A stretch of 53,141 nt of DNA from Lachnospiraceae bacterium. Its GTDB lineage: Bacteria > Bacillota > Clostridia > Lachnospirales > Lachnospiraceae. This document shows positions 42,503 through 50,419 of the stretch, in pieces. The stretch spans positions 1-53,141 of the forward strand of contig JAILOV010000048.1 of assembly GCA_024690605.1 (NCBI GenBank), written 5' to 3'. The notes under the pieces were generated by a model. That model saw nothing but the letters and a program-made list of their open reading frames with translations. It did no database searches and was not told where the DNA came from. The position numbers were made by a program, and so were the translations under genes. Position 1 is the first letter of the stretch; every line of letters starts with the position of its first letter.

Positions 42503-42967
42503 TTAATCGAGACCGCCGCTGCCGGATACGGGCAGATGACGCTCATAGCTGGCATTATCGGTGTTTTCGATGCGCCATCGGGTGATCTGATAAAGACAGG
42601 TGTCCGCGGCGCTGTCCGTCTCCGACGGGGAGACAAAGGAGAGCGAGACGTGCAGTGTCTGCGTGTCGTTCATCGGAACGGAAAGATCGGAGGTGAGACC
42701 GTCGATCCGCGCCTGATAGTCGGACGGACCGCTGCTTTCCGCGAGAGCGGCGCGCAGCCTGGTGTCTGTCTGCGCGATAAACGCTTCCGCCTTGTGTGAG
42801 GCCGCATAGTATTCCTGGGTGTGCACGAGCAGCTTTTCGGAGAGCCGTTCGTCGGCACGCGCGCCGGCGAGTGAGAGCGCGCCGAAGGAGATCAGGCTCA
42901 GGGTCAGGAAGATCAGGAGCAGCGAAGAGGTGCCGATATGCGCGCCGAACCGGTATTCGTGATTCAT
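42503..42967 (-). CDS. Pilin-like membrane protein (unknown subtype)
   Basis: This 154-residue protein has one N-terminal membrane segment (about 14-36, SSLLLIFLTLSLISFGALSL), a helical stretch beginning ARADERLSEKLLVHTQEYY, and a small extracytoplasmic domain. Size and layout are those of a minor pilin or pseudopilin, but there is no consensus prepilin cleavage site with Glu at +5. Its start overlaps the end of the upstream gene by four bases. It is the last gene of the seven-gene pilin operon, and a weak hairpin with T-rich flank (around 42430-42455) follows. Confidence 0.6.
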   Translation of the reverse strand: MNHEYRFGAHIGTSSLLLIFLTLSLISFGALSLAGARADERLSEKLLVHTQEYYAASHKAEAFIAQTDTRLRAALAESSGPSDYQARIDGLTSDLSVPMNDTQTLHVSLSFVSPSETDSAADTCLYQITRWRIENTDNASYERHLPVSGSGGLD

Positions 42968-43455
42968 GGATTCCCTCCGATATAGTGGTCAACATCCAGC
43001 GAGCACAGCGTCTGATCTTTTTCCAGCAGGACAGCGGTGATCCCGGCTGTCACGGCCTGCCCGGTGACCTCGTCGCCATAGATGAGCGCGGCGTCCGCTT
43101 CGGTGCCCGCCAGCGTGATCCGGTAGGCCGCGGGTGAATCCGCGCCGGTAATCTGCCATTCACTGTCATAGTAGAGCGTCAGCGTGCCGTTCATCGGGGA
43201 CCGGTTGTCCTGCCCCAGCTGTGCCTGCGGAAAGAGGGCTGCGGTCTTCTCCAGATCGCCCCCGCAGGAGATCCAGACCTCGGCGAGAGATTCCTCTGCC
43301 CGGACGGCATGGTTGAGATCGACGGAATGATCGCTGGCGATGCCGGCCGCCGCGAAGAGACGTACGCAGATCACGGCGACGAGCGAAAAGAAGCAGATGA
43401 CAACGATCATCTCCATAAGGAAGAGGGCGGTATTGGATTTGGAACTCTGATTCAT
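42964..43455 (-). CDS. Pseudopilin-like protein
   Basis: This 163-residue protein starts with a short polar leader, then A-LFLMEMIVVICFFSLVAV. If cut after Ala, Glu falls at +5 of the mature chain, the hallmark of type IV pilin-like proteins. Ala rather than Gly before the cut is less common. The C-terminal domain is globular with three Cys outside the membrane helix region. Four-base overlaps with both neighbours imply coupled translation. Confidence 0.65.
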   Translation of the reverse strand: MNQSSKSNTALFLMEMIVVICFFSLVAVICVRLFAAAGIASDHSVDLNHAVRAEESLAEVWISCGGDLEKTAALFPQAQLGQDNRSPMNGTLTLYYDSEWQITGADSPAAYRITLAGTEADAALIYGDEVTGQAVTAGITAVLLEKDQTLCSLDVDHYIGGNP

Positions 43456-43940
43456 TCCGCAGTCTCCGATCGAAGCCCGAGATAAAAGGCTTCCGTTTCC
43501 CCGTTATCGAGTGTCAGCTTAAACGAAAGAAGCTTCGGTCCGGCCTCGGTCACTTCGAGCTCCCGAAGCGGCAGGATCTTCTGTCCGGCATCGGGAACGG
43601 GATTGAGGTCCGCGCGCAAAAGCTGTTCGCAGAGCATGTTGTCATAGAGATAGAGCCATGTCGCGTAGTCTCGCTCGCCGACATGCTTCGTGAGCACGAT
43701 CGCGGGGCTTCCCTTGAGCGTGTCCGTGCGGACGCTCCCGTTTTCATCCGCCTGCCGGATCTTCTGGACCAGATAGGCACCGGCCGTGCGGCGGTCATAG
43801 TTGGCCTGCATCGTGTCGACATTGGTCTGGTAGACATCGGCGCCGAGCGCGATCAGCATGATCGCCGAAAACGCGAACAGGAACAGCAGCGCGATGACGA
43901 ACAGCAGATCGACGACATGATGTTTTTTCTTAAAATCCAT
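43452..43940 (-). CDS. DUF4860-like pilin-associated protein
   Basis: This 162-residue protein has one N-terminal membrane segment (HHVVDLLFVIALLFLFAFSAIMLIALG) followed by a conserved region (YQTNVDTMQANYDRRTAGAYLVQKIRQAD). I associate this with DUF4860, a family found beside GspF-type genes in clostridia. The outer domain contains AIVLTKHVGERDYATWLYLYDNMLCEQL. It overlaps the next gene by four bases and follows the previous one by three. Confidence 0.65.
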   Translation of the reverse strand: MDFKKKHHVVDLLFVIALLFLFAFSAIMLIALGADVYQTNVDTMQANYDRRTAGAYLVQKIRQADENGSVRTDTLKGSPAIVLTKHVGERDYATWLYLYDNMLCEQLLRADLNPVPDAGQKILPLRELEVTEAGPKLLSFKLTLDNGETEAFYLGLRSETAE

Positions 43941-43943
43941 GGA

Positions 43944-44279
43944 TCAGCGCCTCGCAGTCCGCTTCATCACGGTCACATCGGGATAGAGATTCGATGCGAT
44001 CGGCTCATAGTCAACATAAAAGGTCTCGGTGTCCCAGGTCAGGCCGTAGTGTTCCTGCAGATAGGCCAGATCCGGCGGATAGATCCCCTCCAGGGCATAG
44101 CACTGGATGAGATCCCGGTGGATCGCCTTCTCCAGGCTTTCCTGCTGTCTCTCCAGCGTGCTCTTTCCGAAATCGTTGAGGAGCCAGAGAAAACACACGG
44201 CGACGGCAATGAAGAGAAGGACCAGGATGACCCCCTTCAGACGGAACTTTCTTCTCGGTTTTGTGTGTCCAAACTGCAT
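43944..44279 (-). CDS. Small single-span membrane protein of the pilin operon
   Basis: This 111-residue protein has a basic cytoplasmic N-terminus (HTKPRRKFRLKG), one membrane segment (VILVLLFIAVAVCFLWLL) and an outer domain of about 75 residues. The outer domain contains LIQCYALEGIYPPDLAYLQEHYGL, a stretch I associate with small proteins beside clostridial GspF genes. The function is unknown, but position and topology suggest a minor pilin or assembly factor. Confidence 0.6.
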   Translation of the reverse strand: MQFGHTKPRRKFRLKGVILVLLFIAVAVCFLWLLNDFGKSTLERQQESLEKAIHRDLIQCYALEGIYPPDLAYLQEHYGLTWDTETFYVDYEPIASNLYPDVTVMKRTARR

Positions 44280-44319
44280 GCCGTACCTTTCTGTGTGCGC
44301 GGAAACCGTTTTGCGCGGA

Positions 44320-45366
44320 TCACCCGATGCTCGACATGATGCCCATGAGCGGCAGGATGACCGACAGCAGGATCATGCCGACGATCAGCGAGAGGATGAT
44401 GACTAACGTCGGCTCAAGGACCGAGATGATCGCGTAGATCCGGCGGTCGGTCTCACGCTCGTAGCGCTCGGCGATCTGCTTCATCACCACGTCCATGGAT
44501 CCGGAGCGGAAGCCGACGGAGACCATGCGGGAATAAAGCCGGGAGAAGATCTCCGCCTGTCCGAGCGCGTCGGGGAAGCTTTCGCCGTCAATGATGAGCT
44601 GCCTGCATTTTTTGATCTTTTCCTCGATCTCCCGGTTTTCCACCAGTTTGAGCGTCAGGTCCAGACCGTTAAAGGTGTCCATGCCCGAGGAGAGCGCGAG
44701 GGCCATGCCGTTGGCAAAGCGGCCCGAAGCGATGTCATCGTAGAGTGCTTTGGTCGGACCGAAGCGGGAGGCGATGCGGACAAACTGCTTTCTGCCGCTC
44801 TCTGTCTTGGTGAACCACAGAAAGAGGAGAGCGATGAGCGCGATGATGGAGATCATCACGACGGAATAGTCATTCAGATGGTTCCCGAGGCTTAACAGGC
44901 TCTGGGAAAAGGAATTCATGGAGGTGCCCAGCTGCGCGAACACCTGCGAGAAGATCGGGAGCACCTGTGTGATCAGCACGATGATGACGACAAACATCAT
45001 GCCGATCATGACGAGCGGATAGCTCATGGCACTCTTCAGATTCGTGCGCACGTTGTCCTCGTGTTCATAATAAGCGGCGAGACTCTCCATGACGGTGTCC
45101 AGCGTTCCCGATTCCTCGCCGATGGCGATCATGTTGAGCATGTAGTCGGGGAAGGCTCCCGTTGAAGCTACCGCGTCATGGTAGTTGGCACCTTCTCTGA
45201 GCGGCGCCTGGATCTGTTCCAGGAGAGCCTTGCCCTTGGGATCCTCGGTATCCTGCATCAGGATGTCGATCCCCACCGCCGGCGCGATGCCGGCCTTGAG
45301 GAGCATTCCCATCTGCCTGCAGAAGACGGAGATTTCATAGTTGGTTAAGAGTCTCTGACCTTTCAT
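44320..45366 (-). CDS. Type II secretion / type IV pilus F protein (GspF/PilC family)
   Basis: This 348-residue inner-membrane platform protein has two GspF domains. The first begins FCRQMGMLLKAGIAP and has IAIGEESGTLDTVMESLAAYYE. The second has FANGMALALSSGMDTFNGLDL and MVSVGFRSGSMDVVMKQIAERYE. Three membrane segments are visible, as in PilC. Such proteins link an assembly ATPase (GspE/PilB) to pilin polymerisation. Neither that ATPase nor a prepilin peptidase is in the window. It starts 18 bases after the transglutaminase gene. Confidence 0.9.
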   Translation of the reverse strand: MKGQRLLTNYEISVFCRQMGMLLKAGIAPAVGIDILMQDTEDPKGKALLEQIQAPLREGANYHDAVASTGAFPDYMLNMIAIGEESGTLDTVMESLAAYYEHEDNVRTNLKSAMSYPLVMIGMMFVVIIVLITQVLPIFSQVFAQLGTSMNSFSQSLLSLGNHLNDYSVVMISIIALIALLFLWFTKTESGRKQFVRIASRFGPTKALYDDIASGRFANGMALALSSGMDTFNGLDLTLKLVENREIEEKIKKCRQLIIDGESFPDALGQAEIFSRLYSRMVSVGFRSGSMDVVMKQIAERYERETDRRIYAIISVLEPTLVIILSLIVGMILLSVILPLMGIMSSIG

Positions 45367-45384
45367 AGTTCCCTCCGGATGTTC

Positions 45385-46539
45385 TCAATAGCTGTATTTC
45401 AGCTCGTAACTGTCTCCCGATCCGATAAAAGATTCCAGATCCGATTCGCTGGAATTGGCGGCAAACGTCGGATCCATCAGCTGCCAGTCCTGTCCGTCGA
45501 ATTCGACGATGCCGTTGACCCAGCCGATCTCATTGATAAACGTGCTGATCCACGCGTGATAGGCGATGCCCGCATAGCCCACCTCGAGACGTGTGGGAAT
45601 GCGCTGAGAACGGAGCATGGCGGCCATCAGTGCCGCATAATCCAGACAGATCCCGGTCCGTCTGGCGAGCACATCGTCAACCACGGGGATGTAGCCGCTC
45701 TGTACGGTGGCCGCCTCCTCCTCATCGTAGGTCACGTTGGCGATCATCCAGTTGTAGACGTTGGCGACCACTTCGAGATCATCGGAACAGGGGGTCGCAA
45801 GCTCCTCGGCGAGGGCGACCGCGTCGCTGTCCTTGTCAAACGTGACATACTGGTTCGGGTAGAGATAGGGCCCGGCGGGATCGGTGATCGCGACGGCCAG
45901 CGTCGTGGAAAAAGCCGCGGCGTACTGGCTGCCCTCGATGTTTTCAAAAACGGTGACCTGATAGTCCCCGTTGCCGGAAGAGAGAGGGAAGACCTCCTGT
46001 TCCCCGCCGCCCTTGCAGTTAAAGGTGTAGGTCACGCCGTTTTCGCCGGTGATCTGCAGCTTGACCTTAGGGCACTCGCCCATGTAGCGCACGATGATAT
46101 AGCCGTCCGCCGAGCGGGAGGCGTCGACCTCGGCGAGATCATTGCCGAAGACAACATCGCCGGCGGCTTCCGGCACGAGGCACACCGGGGTAGCGTCTCT
46201 GGTGCCCACACCCGTCTTGATGGCCGCGGCGGCCTCCTCCTGCGCCTTGGAACGCGCCGCCGCCTTGGCTTTCCCGGCATCCTTTTCGGAGCCGCAGCCG
46301 CCGAGGAGAAGCACTGTCAGCACAATGAGCGCGATGATGCCGAGAACCAGAAAAACAGCCGGATGCGGGCGCTTCGGCTGATCTTTTTTTTCCGTCCCGC
46401 CGAAGCCGTTCCGGTTCGGCTCTCTGCCCGCTGCCTCAAAGACGCTGGCGAGCGTTTTTTCCGCGTCCGCACGGTTCATGCGGTAGGCCTCATCCTGACG
46501 GAAGACATTGATGAACTTTTCCCACAGACTGTTCTTCAT
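45385..46539 (-). CDS. Membrane-anchored transglutaminase-like protein
   Basis: This 384-residue protein has a cytoplasmic N-terminus of about 58 residues, one membrane helix (60-80) and a charged Ala/Lys-rich stalk. The extracytoplasmic part ends in a transglutaminase-like domain with the full triad: Cys298 in RTGICLDYA, His328 in AYHAWI and Asp356 in MDPTF. Such domains act as proteases or cross-linking enzymes. Its start overlaps the ECF sigma gene by four bases. The topology, with a short cytosolic segment, one span and an outer domain, is that of a transmembrane anti-sigma factor. That role is therefore plausible, though I see no known anti-sigma motif. Confidence 0.8.
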   Translation of the reverse strand: MKNSLWEKFINVFRQDEAYRMNRADAEKTLASVFEAAGREPNRNGFGGTEKKDQPKRPHPAVFLVLGIIALIVLTVLLLGGCGSEKDAGKAKAAARSKAQEEAAAAIKTGVGTRDATPVCLVPEAAGDVVFGNDLAEVDASRSADGYIIVRYMGECPKVKLQITGENGVTYTFNCKGGGEQEVFPLSSGNGDYQVTVFENIEGSQYAAAFSTTLAVAITDPAGPYLYPNQYVTFDKDSDAVALAEELATPCSDDLEVVANVYNWMIANVTYDEEEAATVQSGYIPVVDDVLARRTGICLDYAALMAAMLRSQRIPTRLEVGYAGIAYHAWISTFINEIGWVNGIVEFDGQDWQLMDPTFAANSSESDLESFIGSGDSYELKYSY

Positions 46540-47105
46540 TGCCGGGTTTCGTCCAGAATCCTCTTTAATTCTTCCTGCGCGCGGAGAAGATGGCGCTTGA
46601 CGGTGCTTAGGGACATGCCGACCGCGCTCGCGATCTCCGGAAGTTTCATATTGTTATAGTAGCGCATGATGATGATCTGCTGCTCCTGAAAATCAAGGCG
46701 CTCGATCGCACGATGCAGACGGTCCGTTTCCATGCGCCGCACGGCGGTCGCTTCGGGATCGCTCTCCTCGTGGATGTTGTCCTCAAGGAAATCGAAGACC
46801 TCGGCCCCGGGCATGTCATAGCCCGGATCCTTGCGACGTGTCATGTCGTAGCAGGCGCGGAAGCTGATCTGATTGAGCCAGGCGACAAAGAGTGTCGGAT
46901 CGTTCAGCTTGCGGATGTTTGTCAGTGCCGTCACATAGATCTCCTGCACGGCATCCTGCGCGGCAAAGGCGTTGCGCAGATAATGACGGCAATAGTTGTA
47001 GACCTTGTTGTAGGTGAGGGCGTACAGCTCGGCAAAGGCATCGCTGTCGTCGTGCTGGCTGGCTTCCACCAGCCTGGCCATGTAGGCGTAATCCTCATCC
47101 TTCAT
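46536..47105 (-). CDS. ECF-type RNA polymerase sigma factor
   Basis: This 189-residue protein has region 2 (DAFAELYALTYNKVYNYCRHYLRN, DAVQEIYVTALTNIRKL, FVAWLNQISFRACYDMTRR) and region 4 (RLDFQEQQIIIMRYYNNMKLPEIASAVGMSLSTVKRHLLRAQEELKRIL) of the extracytoplasmic-function group. It lacks regions 1 and 3, as expected. It heads a seven-gene run with the transglutaminase, GspF and pilin-like genes and probably controls it, including itself. The TATAAT on the minus strand at 47146-47151 is a likely -10. Confidence 0.9.
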   Translation of the reverse strand: MKDEDYAYMARLVEASQHDDSDAFAELYALTYNKVYNYCRHYLRNAFAAQDAVQEIYVTALTNIRKLNDPTLFVAWLNQISFRACYDMTRRKDPGYDMPGAEVFDFLEDNIHEESDPEATAVRRMETDRLHRAIERLDFQEQQIIIMRYYNNMKLPEIASAVGMSLSTVKRHLLRAQEELKRILDETRQ

Positions 47106-47125
47106 GTCAGCGCCGATTGTCCCGG

Positions 47126-47153
47126 TTGCAATTTTTCATTTATCCATTATAAC
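47126..47153. promoter_or_regulatory. Divergent promoter region between the sigma gene and mnmA
   Basis: On the plus strand TTGCAA (47126-47131) and TATAAC (47148-47153) are 16 bases apart and serve mnmA. On the minus strand the overlapping bases 47146-47151 read TATAAT, a -10 for the sigma gene with a poor -35. The two -10 elements share bases, so the two promoters should compete. Confidence 0.6.
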
Positions 47154-47183
47154 ATATAAATACATTGTGGAAAGGAGAATCTG

Positions 47184-48242
47184 ATGGCACGTGTTGTTGT
47201 CGGTCTGTCCGGCGGTGTGGATTCCTCCGCGGCCGCATGGCTGCTCAAGCAGAGAGGATATGAGGTGATCGGCATGACCGCGCGGGTCTGTATCGACCGG
47301 GATGCCGTGTGGGAAAAGGAGGAGATCGAAGCGGCCGCCCGTCTGGCGGATCATCTCGGCATCCGGCACATGATCACGGATTGCAGGGAGACTTTTGACC
47401 GCGCCGTGGCGGAACCCTTTGTCACGGAATATCTGGCGGGAAGGACACCGAACCCCTGCATCGTCTGCAATCGTGAGATCAAATGGAAGGCACTTCTGCA
47501 ATGTGCCGACGAGATCGGCGCGGAACATGTGGCGACCGGACATTACGCGCGGATCCGGCGCCTTCCCGGCGGACGCTTCGCCGCGGCGTGCTCCGCGACG
47601 GTAAAAAAGGACCAGTCCTATGTGCTCTACAGGCTGACGCAGGAAGCACTGTCGAGAACCCTTCTGCCCGTCGGAGACTATGAAAAGCCGGAGATCAGAC
47701 GGATCGCAGAACAGGCGGGACTGCCGGCGGCACATACGCCGGATTCGCAGGATATCTGCTTTGTGTCCGGCAATGACTATGCGGCGTTCCTGAATAAACG
47801 GGTTCCCGAACGGATGCCGGGTGAGGGCGACTATCTGTCCGCGGCGGACGGCCGCGTGCTGGGGCGTCACCGCGGTTATGTGCACTACACGATCGGGCAG
47901 CGCAAGGGACTCGGGGTAGCGGCCGGGCATCCGCTCTATGTGTCGGCGATCCGCCCGGAGCGCAACGAGGTGTTTCTGTCGGACGAGGATGTCTACGGGG
48001 ACGCTCTCGACTGTCACGATCTGAACTTTATGGGGATCGCGGACGATGAACTGCCGGTCGGGGCATCGCGGCCCGCTGTCGGCAAAGTGCGCTACGCGCA
48101 TACGGGGACCCCCTGCGTGATCACGCGGACGGGCAGAGATACGCTGCACGCGGCGTTTTCCGAACCGGTGCGCGCGATCACGCCGGGACAGGCGGCGGTT
48201 TTTTATGAGGATGGCGCGATCCTGTGCGGAGGAACGATATGA
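47184..48242 (+). CDS. mnmA: tRNA 2-thiouridine(34) synthase MnmA
   Basis: This 352-residue protein has the PP-loop GLSGGVDSS for ATP, the nucleophile Cys95 in TPNPCIVCNREIKW, GHYARI, KDQSYVLYRL and the second catalytic Cys192 in DSQDICFV. These are the standard MnmA motifs in order. It activates C2 of the wobble uridine in Lys, Glu and Gln tRNAs and inserts sulfur. AAAGGAGA precedes the ATG. The next gene overlaps its stop by four bases. Confidence 0.93.
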   Translation: MARVVVGLSGGVDSSAAAWLLKQRGYEVIGMTARVCIDRDAVWEKEEIEAAARLADHLGIRHMITDCRETFDRAVAEPFVTEYLAGRTPNPCIVCNREIKWKALLQCADEIGAEHVATGHYARIRRLPGGRFAAACSATVKKDQSYVLYRLTQEALSRTLLPVGDYEKPEIRRIAEQAGLPAAHTPDSQDICFVSGNDYAAFLNKRVPERMPGEGDYLSAADGRVLGRHRGYVHYTIGQRKGLGVAAGHPLYVSAIRPERNEVFLSDEDVYGDALDCHDLNFMGIADDELPVGASRPAVGKVRYAHTGTPCVITRTGRDTLHAAFSEPVRAITPGQAAVFYEDGAILCGGTI

Positions 48243-49066
48243 GCATTACGGCAGATCAGCATGTACACAGTCATCATTCGGCCGATTCCGAGGAACGGAT
48301 GGAGAGGATCGCCGAACAGGCGATCGCCGCCGGCCTGCGGGATCTGTGCTTCACGGAGCACAACGATTTCGATTATCCCGATGTCGGGGACGAGGAGATC
48401 AAAAAGACGACCTTTTACCTGGATACGGATGCCTATCACGAAGAGTACCTATCGGTCAGAGAGCGCTACGCAGACAGGATCCGCCTGCATTTCGGCGTTG
48501 AACTGGGCCTTCAGCCGCATCTGGCGGAGGAGAACCGGGCGTTTGTGCAGGCGAAGCCCTATGATCTCGTGATCGCGTCGATCCATGTGTCGAGAGGACG
48601 GGATCCCTATTATCCGGCGTTTTATGAGGGACGCACCGAGGAGGAGGCCATGCGGGAGATCCTGGAAGAGACCCTCGAGAACATCCGCGTTTTTGACGAT
48701 TTTGACGTGCTCGGCCATCTGGACTATATCCTCCGGTATGTGCCGAGCGGAAGACAGACGATGGACATGGATCCCTTTTCGGACCTTCTGGATGAGATCC
48801 TTGCGCTCCTCATCCGGCGGGGACAGGGACTGGACCTGAATTCACAGCCGATCTGGAAGAAGGGTTATCCCGAGATGAATCCTTCCCGGCAGATCCTCCT
48901 GCGGTACCGTGCGCTCGGCGGCAGGATCATCACCTTCGGCTCCGATGCGCACCGGGCGGCGAATGTGGCGGGCGGCTTTGACCGCGCGGCGGCGCTGGCG
49001 CGCGCCTGCGGATTTGACGGATATGCCGTCTATTCCGGTAGGAGCGGACAGATGCGCCCTCTGTGA
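48239..49066 (+). CDS. PHP-domain phosphatase, HisJ (histidinol-phosphatase) family
   Basis: This 275-residue protein begins with the PHP metal motif DQHVHSHHSAD. It continues with LCFTEHNDFDYP, HFGVELGLQP, VIASIHVSRGRDPYYP, LGHLDYILRY and ITFGSDAHRAANV, all metal-ligand motifs of the family. HisJ enzymes dephosphorylate histidinol phosphate. No other histidine gene is nearby, so another small phosphate ester substrate is possible. GGAGG lies before ATG 48239, which overlaps the mnmA stop (ATGA). Confidence 0.85.
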   Translation: MSITADQHVHSHHSADSEERMERIAEQAIAAGLRDLCFTEHNDFDYPDVGDEEIKKTTFYLDTDAYHEEYLSVRERYADRIRLHFGVELGLQPHLAEENRAFVQAKPYDLVIASIHVSRGRDPYYPAFYEGRTEEEAMREILEETLENIRVFDDFDVLGHLDYILRYVPSGRQTMDMDPFSDLLDEILALLIRRGQGLDLNSQPIWKKGYPEMNPSRQILLRYRALGGRIITFGSDAHRAANVAGGFDRAAALARACGFDGYAVYSGRSGQMRPL

Positions 49067-49100
49067 AAACAGAAATATAGGAAAAAGAAAAATCCGTCAC

Positions 49101-49128
49101 TTGCATTCTCTGTAACAATCAGTATAAT
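49101..49128 (+). promoter_or_regulatory. Sigma-A promoter of the liv operon
   Basis: TTGCAT (49101-49106) and TATAAT (49123-49128) are 16 bases apart. The leader to ATG 49198 is about 65 bases, with no riboswitch-like structure that I can see. Confidence 0.7.
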
Positions 49129-49197
49129 ATGTTTGATCTTTATTCATTTTTTTATTCGTGTCCGGACGGAAAGCCGGATACGGGAGGGGAGAGGAAG

Positions 49198-50397
49198 ATG
49201 AAAATGAAAGGATGGTACAGAAAAACAGTGTCTGTCGCTCTTGCGGCGGCGATGACCATGAGCCTTGCGGCTTGCGGCGGGGCATCCGCCGGCGGGAAGG
49301 GCTCCGGCGCGATCAAGATCGGCGCATCCGGACCGCTCACGGGACCTGCAGCCGTCTATGGCAATGCGGTCAAAGCGGCGGCCGAGATGGCAGTCGAAGA
49401 AGTCAACGCGAAGGGCGGTCTGCAGTTCGCGCTGGATTTTGAGGATGACACCCATGATGCGGAAAAAGCGGTGACGGCCTATGGCGTGCTCAAGGACTGG
49501 GGCATGCAGGTGTCTCTCGCAACCGTGACGTCGGCACCCGGCGCAGCGGTCGCACCGATGTACAGTGACGACAAGATCTTTGCGATCACCCCGTCGGGCT
49601 CCTCGCTCGCGATCATCTATCGCGATCCGGACAACGCGGCGGATCCCTACGGCAATGTCTTCCAGATGTGCTTTACCGACCCGAACCAGGGGATCGCGAG
49701 TGCGGATTATCTCGCGGCGCATCCGGATCTCGGCACGAAGATCGCCGTCATCTACAAGAATGACGACAACTATTCCAGCGGCATTTTCGCGAAGTTCAAG
49801 AGCCAGGCTTCGGCCAACAGCCTGGATGTCGTTTATACGGGCACCTTTGACGATTCCAACGCATCCGATTTCACGGTGCAGCTCAAGCAGGCACAGGACG
49901 CCGGCGCGGACCTGATCTTCCTGCCGATCTACTATGATCCCGCGTCGCTGATCCTGACGCAGGCGAACCAGATGGGCTATGCGCCGACCTTCTTCGGCGT
50001 GGACGGCATGGACGGCATCCTGACCCTTGAGGGCTTTGACACCTCGCTGGCGGAGGGTGTCTATCTGCTGACTCCCTTCTCTGCCGATGCCAAGGATGAT
50101 CTGACCACGAAGTTCACGGCCAACTACAAGGCAAAGATGAACGGCGAGATCCCCAACCAGTTCGCGGCGGACGCCTATGACTGTGTCTATGCGATCGCGC
50201 AGGCCTGCGAAGCAGCCGGTGTGACGGCGGACATGAGCGCTTCCGATATCTGCGACAAGCTCACGGGCCAGTTCTCCTCCATGACCTTTAACGGACTGAC
50301 CGGACAGAATGTGACCTGGTCGGCGAGCGGTGAGGTCTCCAAATCCCCCAAGGCGGTCGTCATCAAGGACGGCGCGTATGTGGGTGTTGAGAACTGA
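49198..50397 (+). CDS. livJ: Branched-chain amino acid-type ABC binding lipoprotein (LivJ-like)
   Basis: This 399-residue protein has a lipoprotein signal with lipobox LAAC (Cys26). A Leu/Ile/Val-binding fold follows: IKIGASGPLTGPAAVYGNAVKAA at the start, a MYSDDKIFAITPSGSS hinge and IAVIYKNDDNYSSGIF. ATG 49198 is chosen because GGGAGGGG and GAGAGG lie just ahead; the frame is open from 49129. It heads the liv operon and delivers its ligand to LivHMG at the membrane. Branched-chain amino acids are the default ligand, but related proteins bind amides, urea or aromatics. Confidence 0.88.
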   Translation: MKMKGWYRKTVSVALAAAMTMSLAACGGASAGGKGSGAIKIGASGPLTGPAAVYGNAVKAAAEMAVEEVNAKGGLQFALDFEDDTHDAEKAVTAYGVLKDWGMQVSLATVTSAPGAAVAPMYSDDKIFAITPSGSSLAIIYRDPDNAADPYGNVFQMCFTDPNQGIASADYLAAHPDLGTKIAVIYKNDDNYSSGIFAKFKSQASANSLDVVYTGTFDDSNASDFTVQLKQAQDAGADLIFLPIYYDPASLILTQANQMGYAPTFFGVDGMDGILTLEGFDTSLAEGVYLLTPFSADAKDDLTTKFTANYKAKMNGEIPNQFAADAYDCVYAIAQACEAAGVTADMSASDICDKLTGQFSSMTFNGLTGQNVTWSASGEVSKSPKAVVIKDGAYVGVEN

Positions 50398-50419
50398 TCG
50401 GATCTGACCGGGAGAGCGT

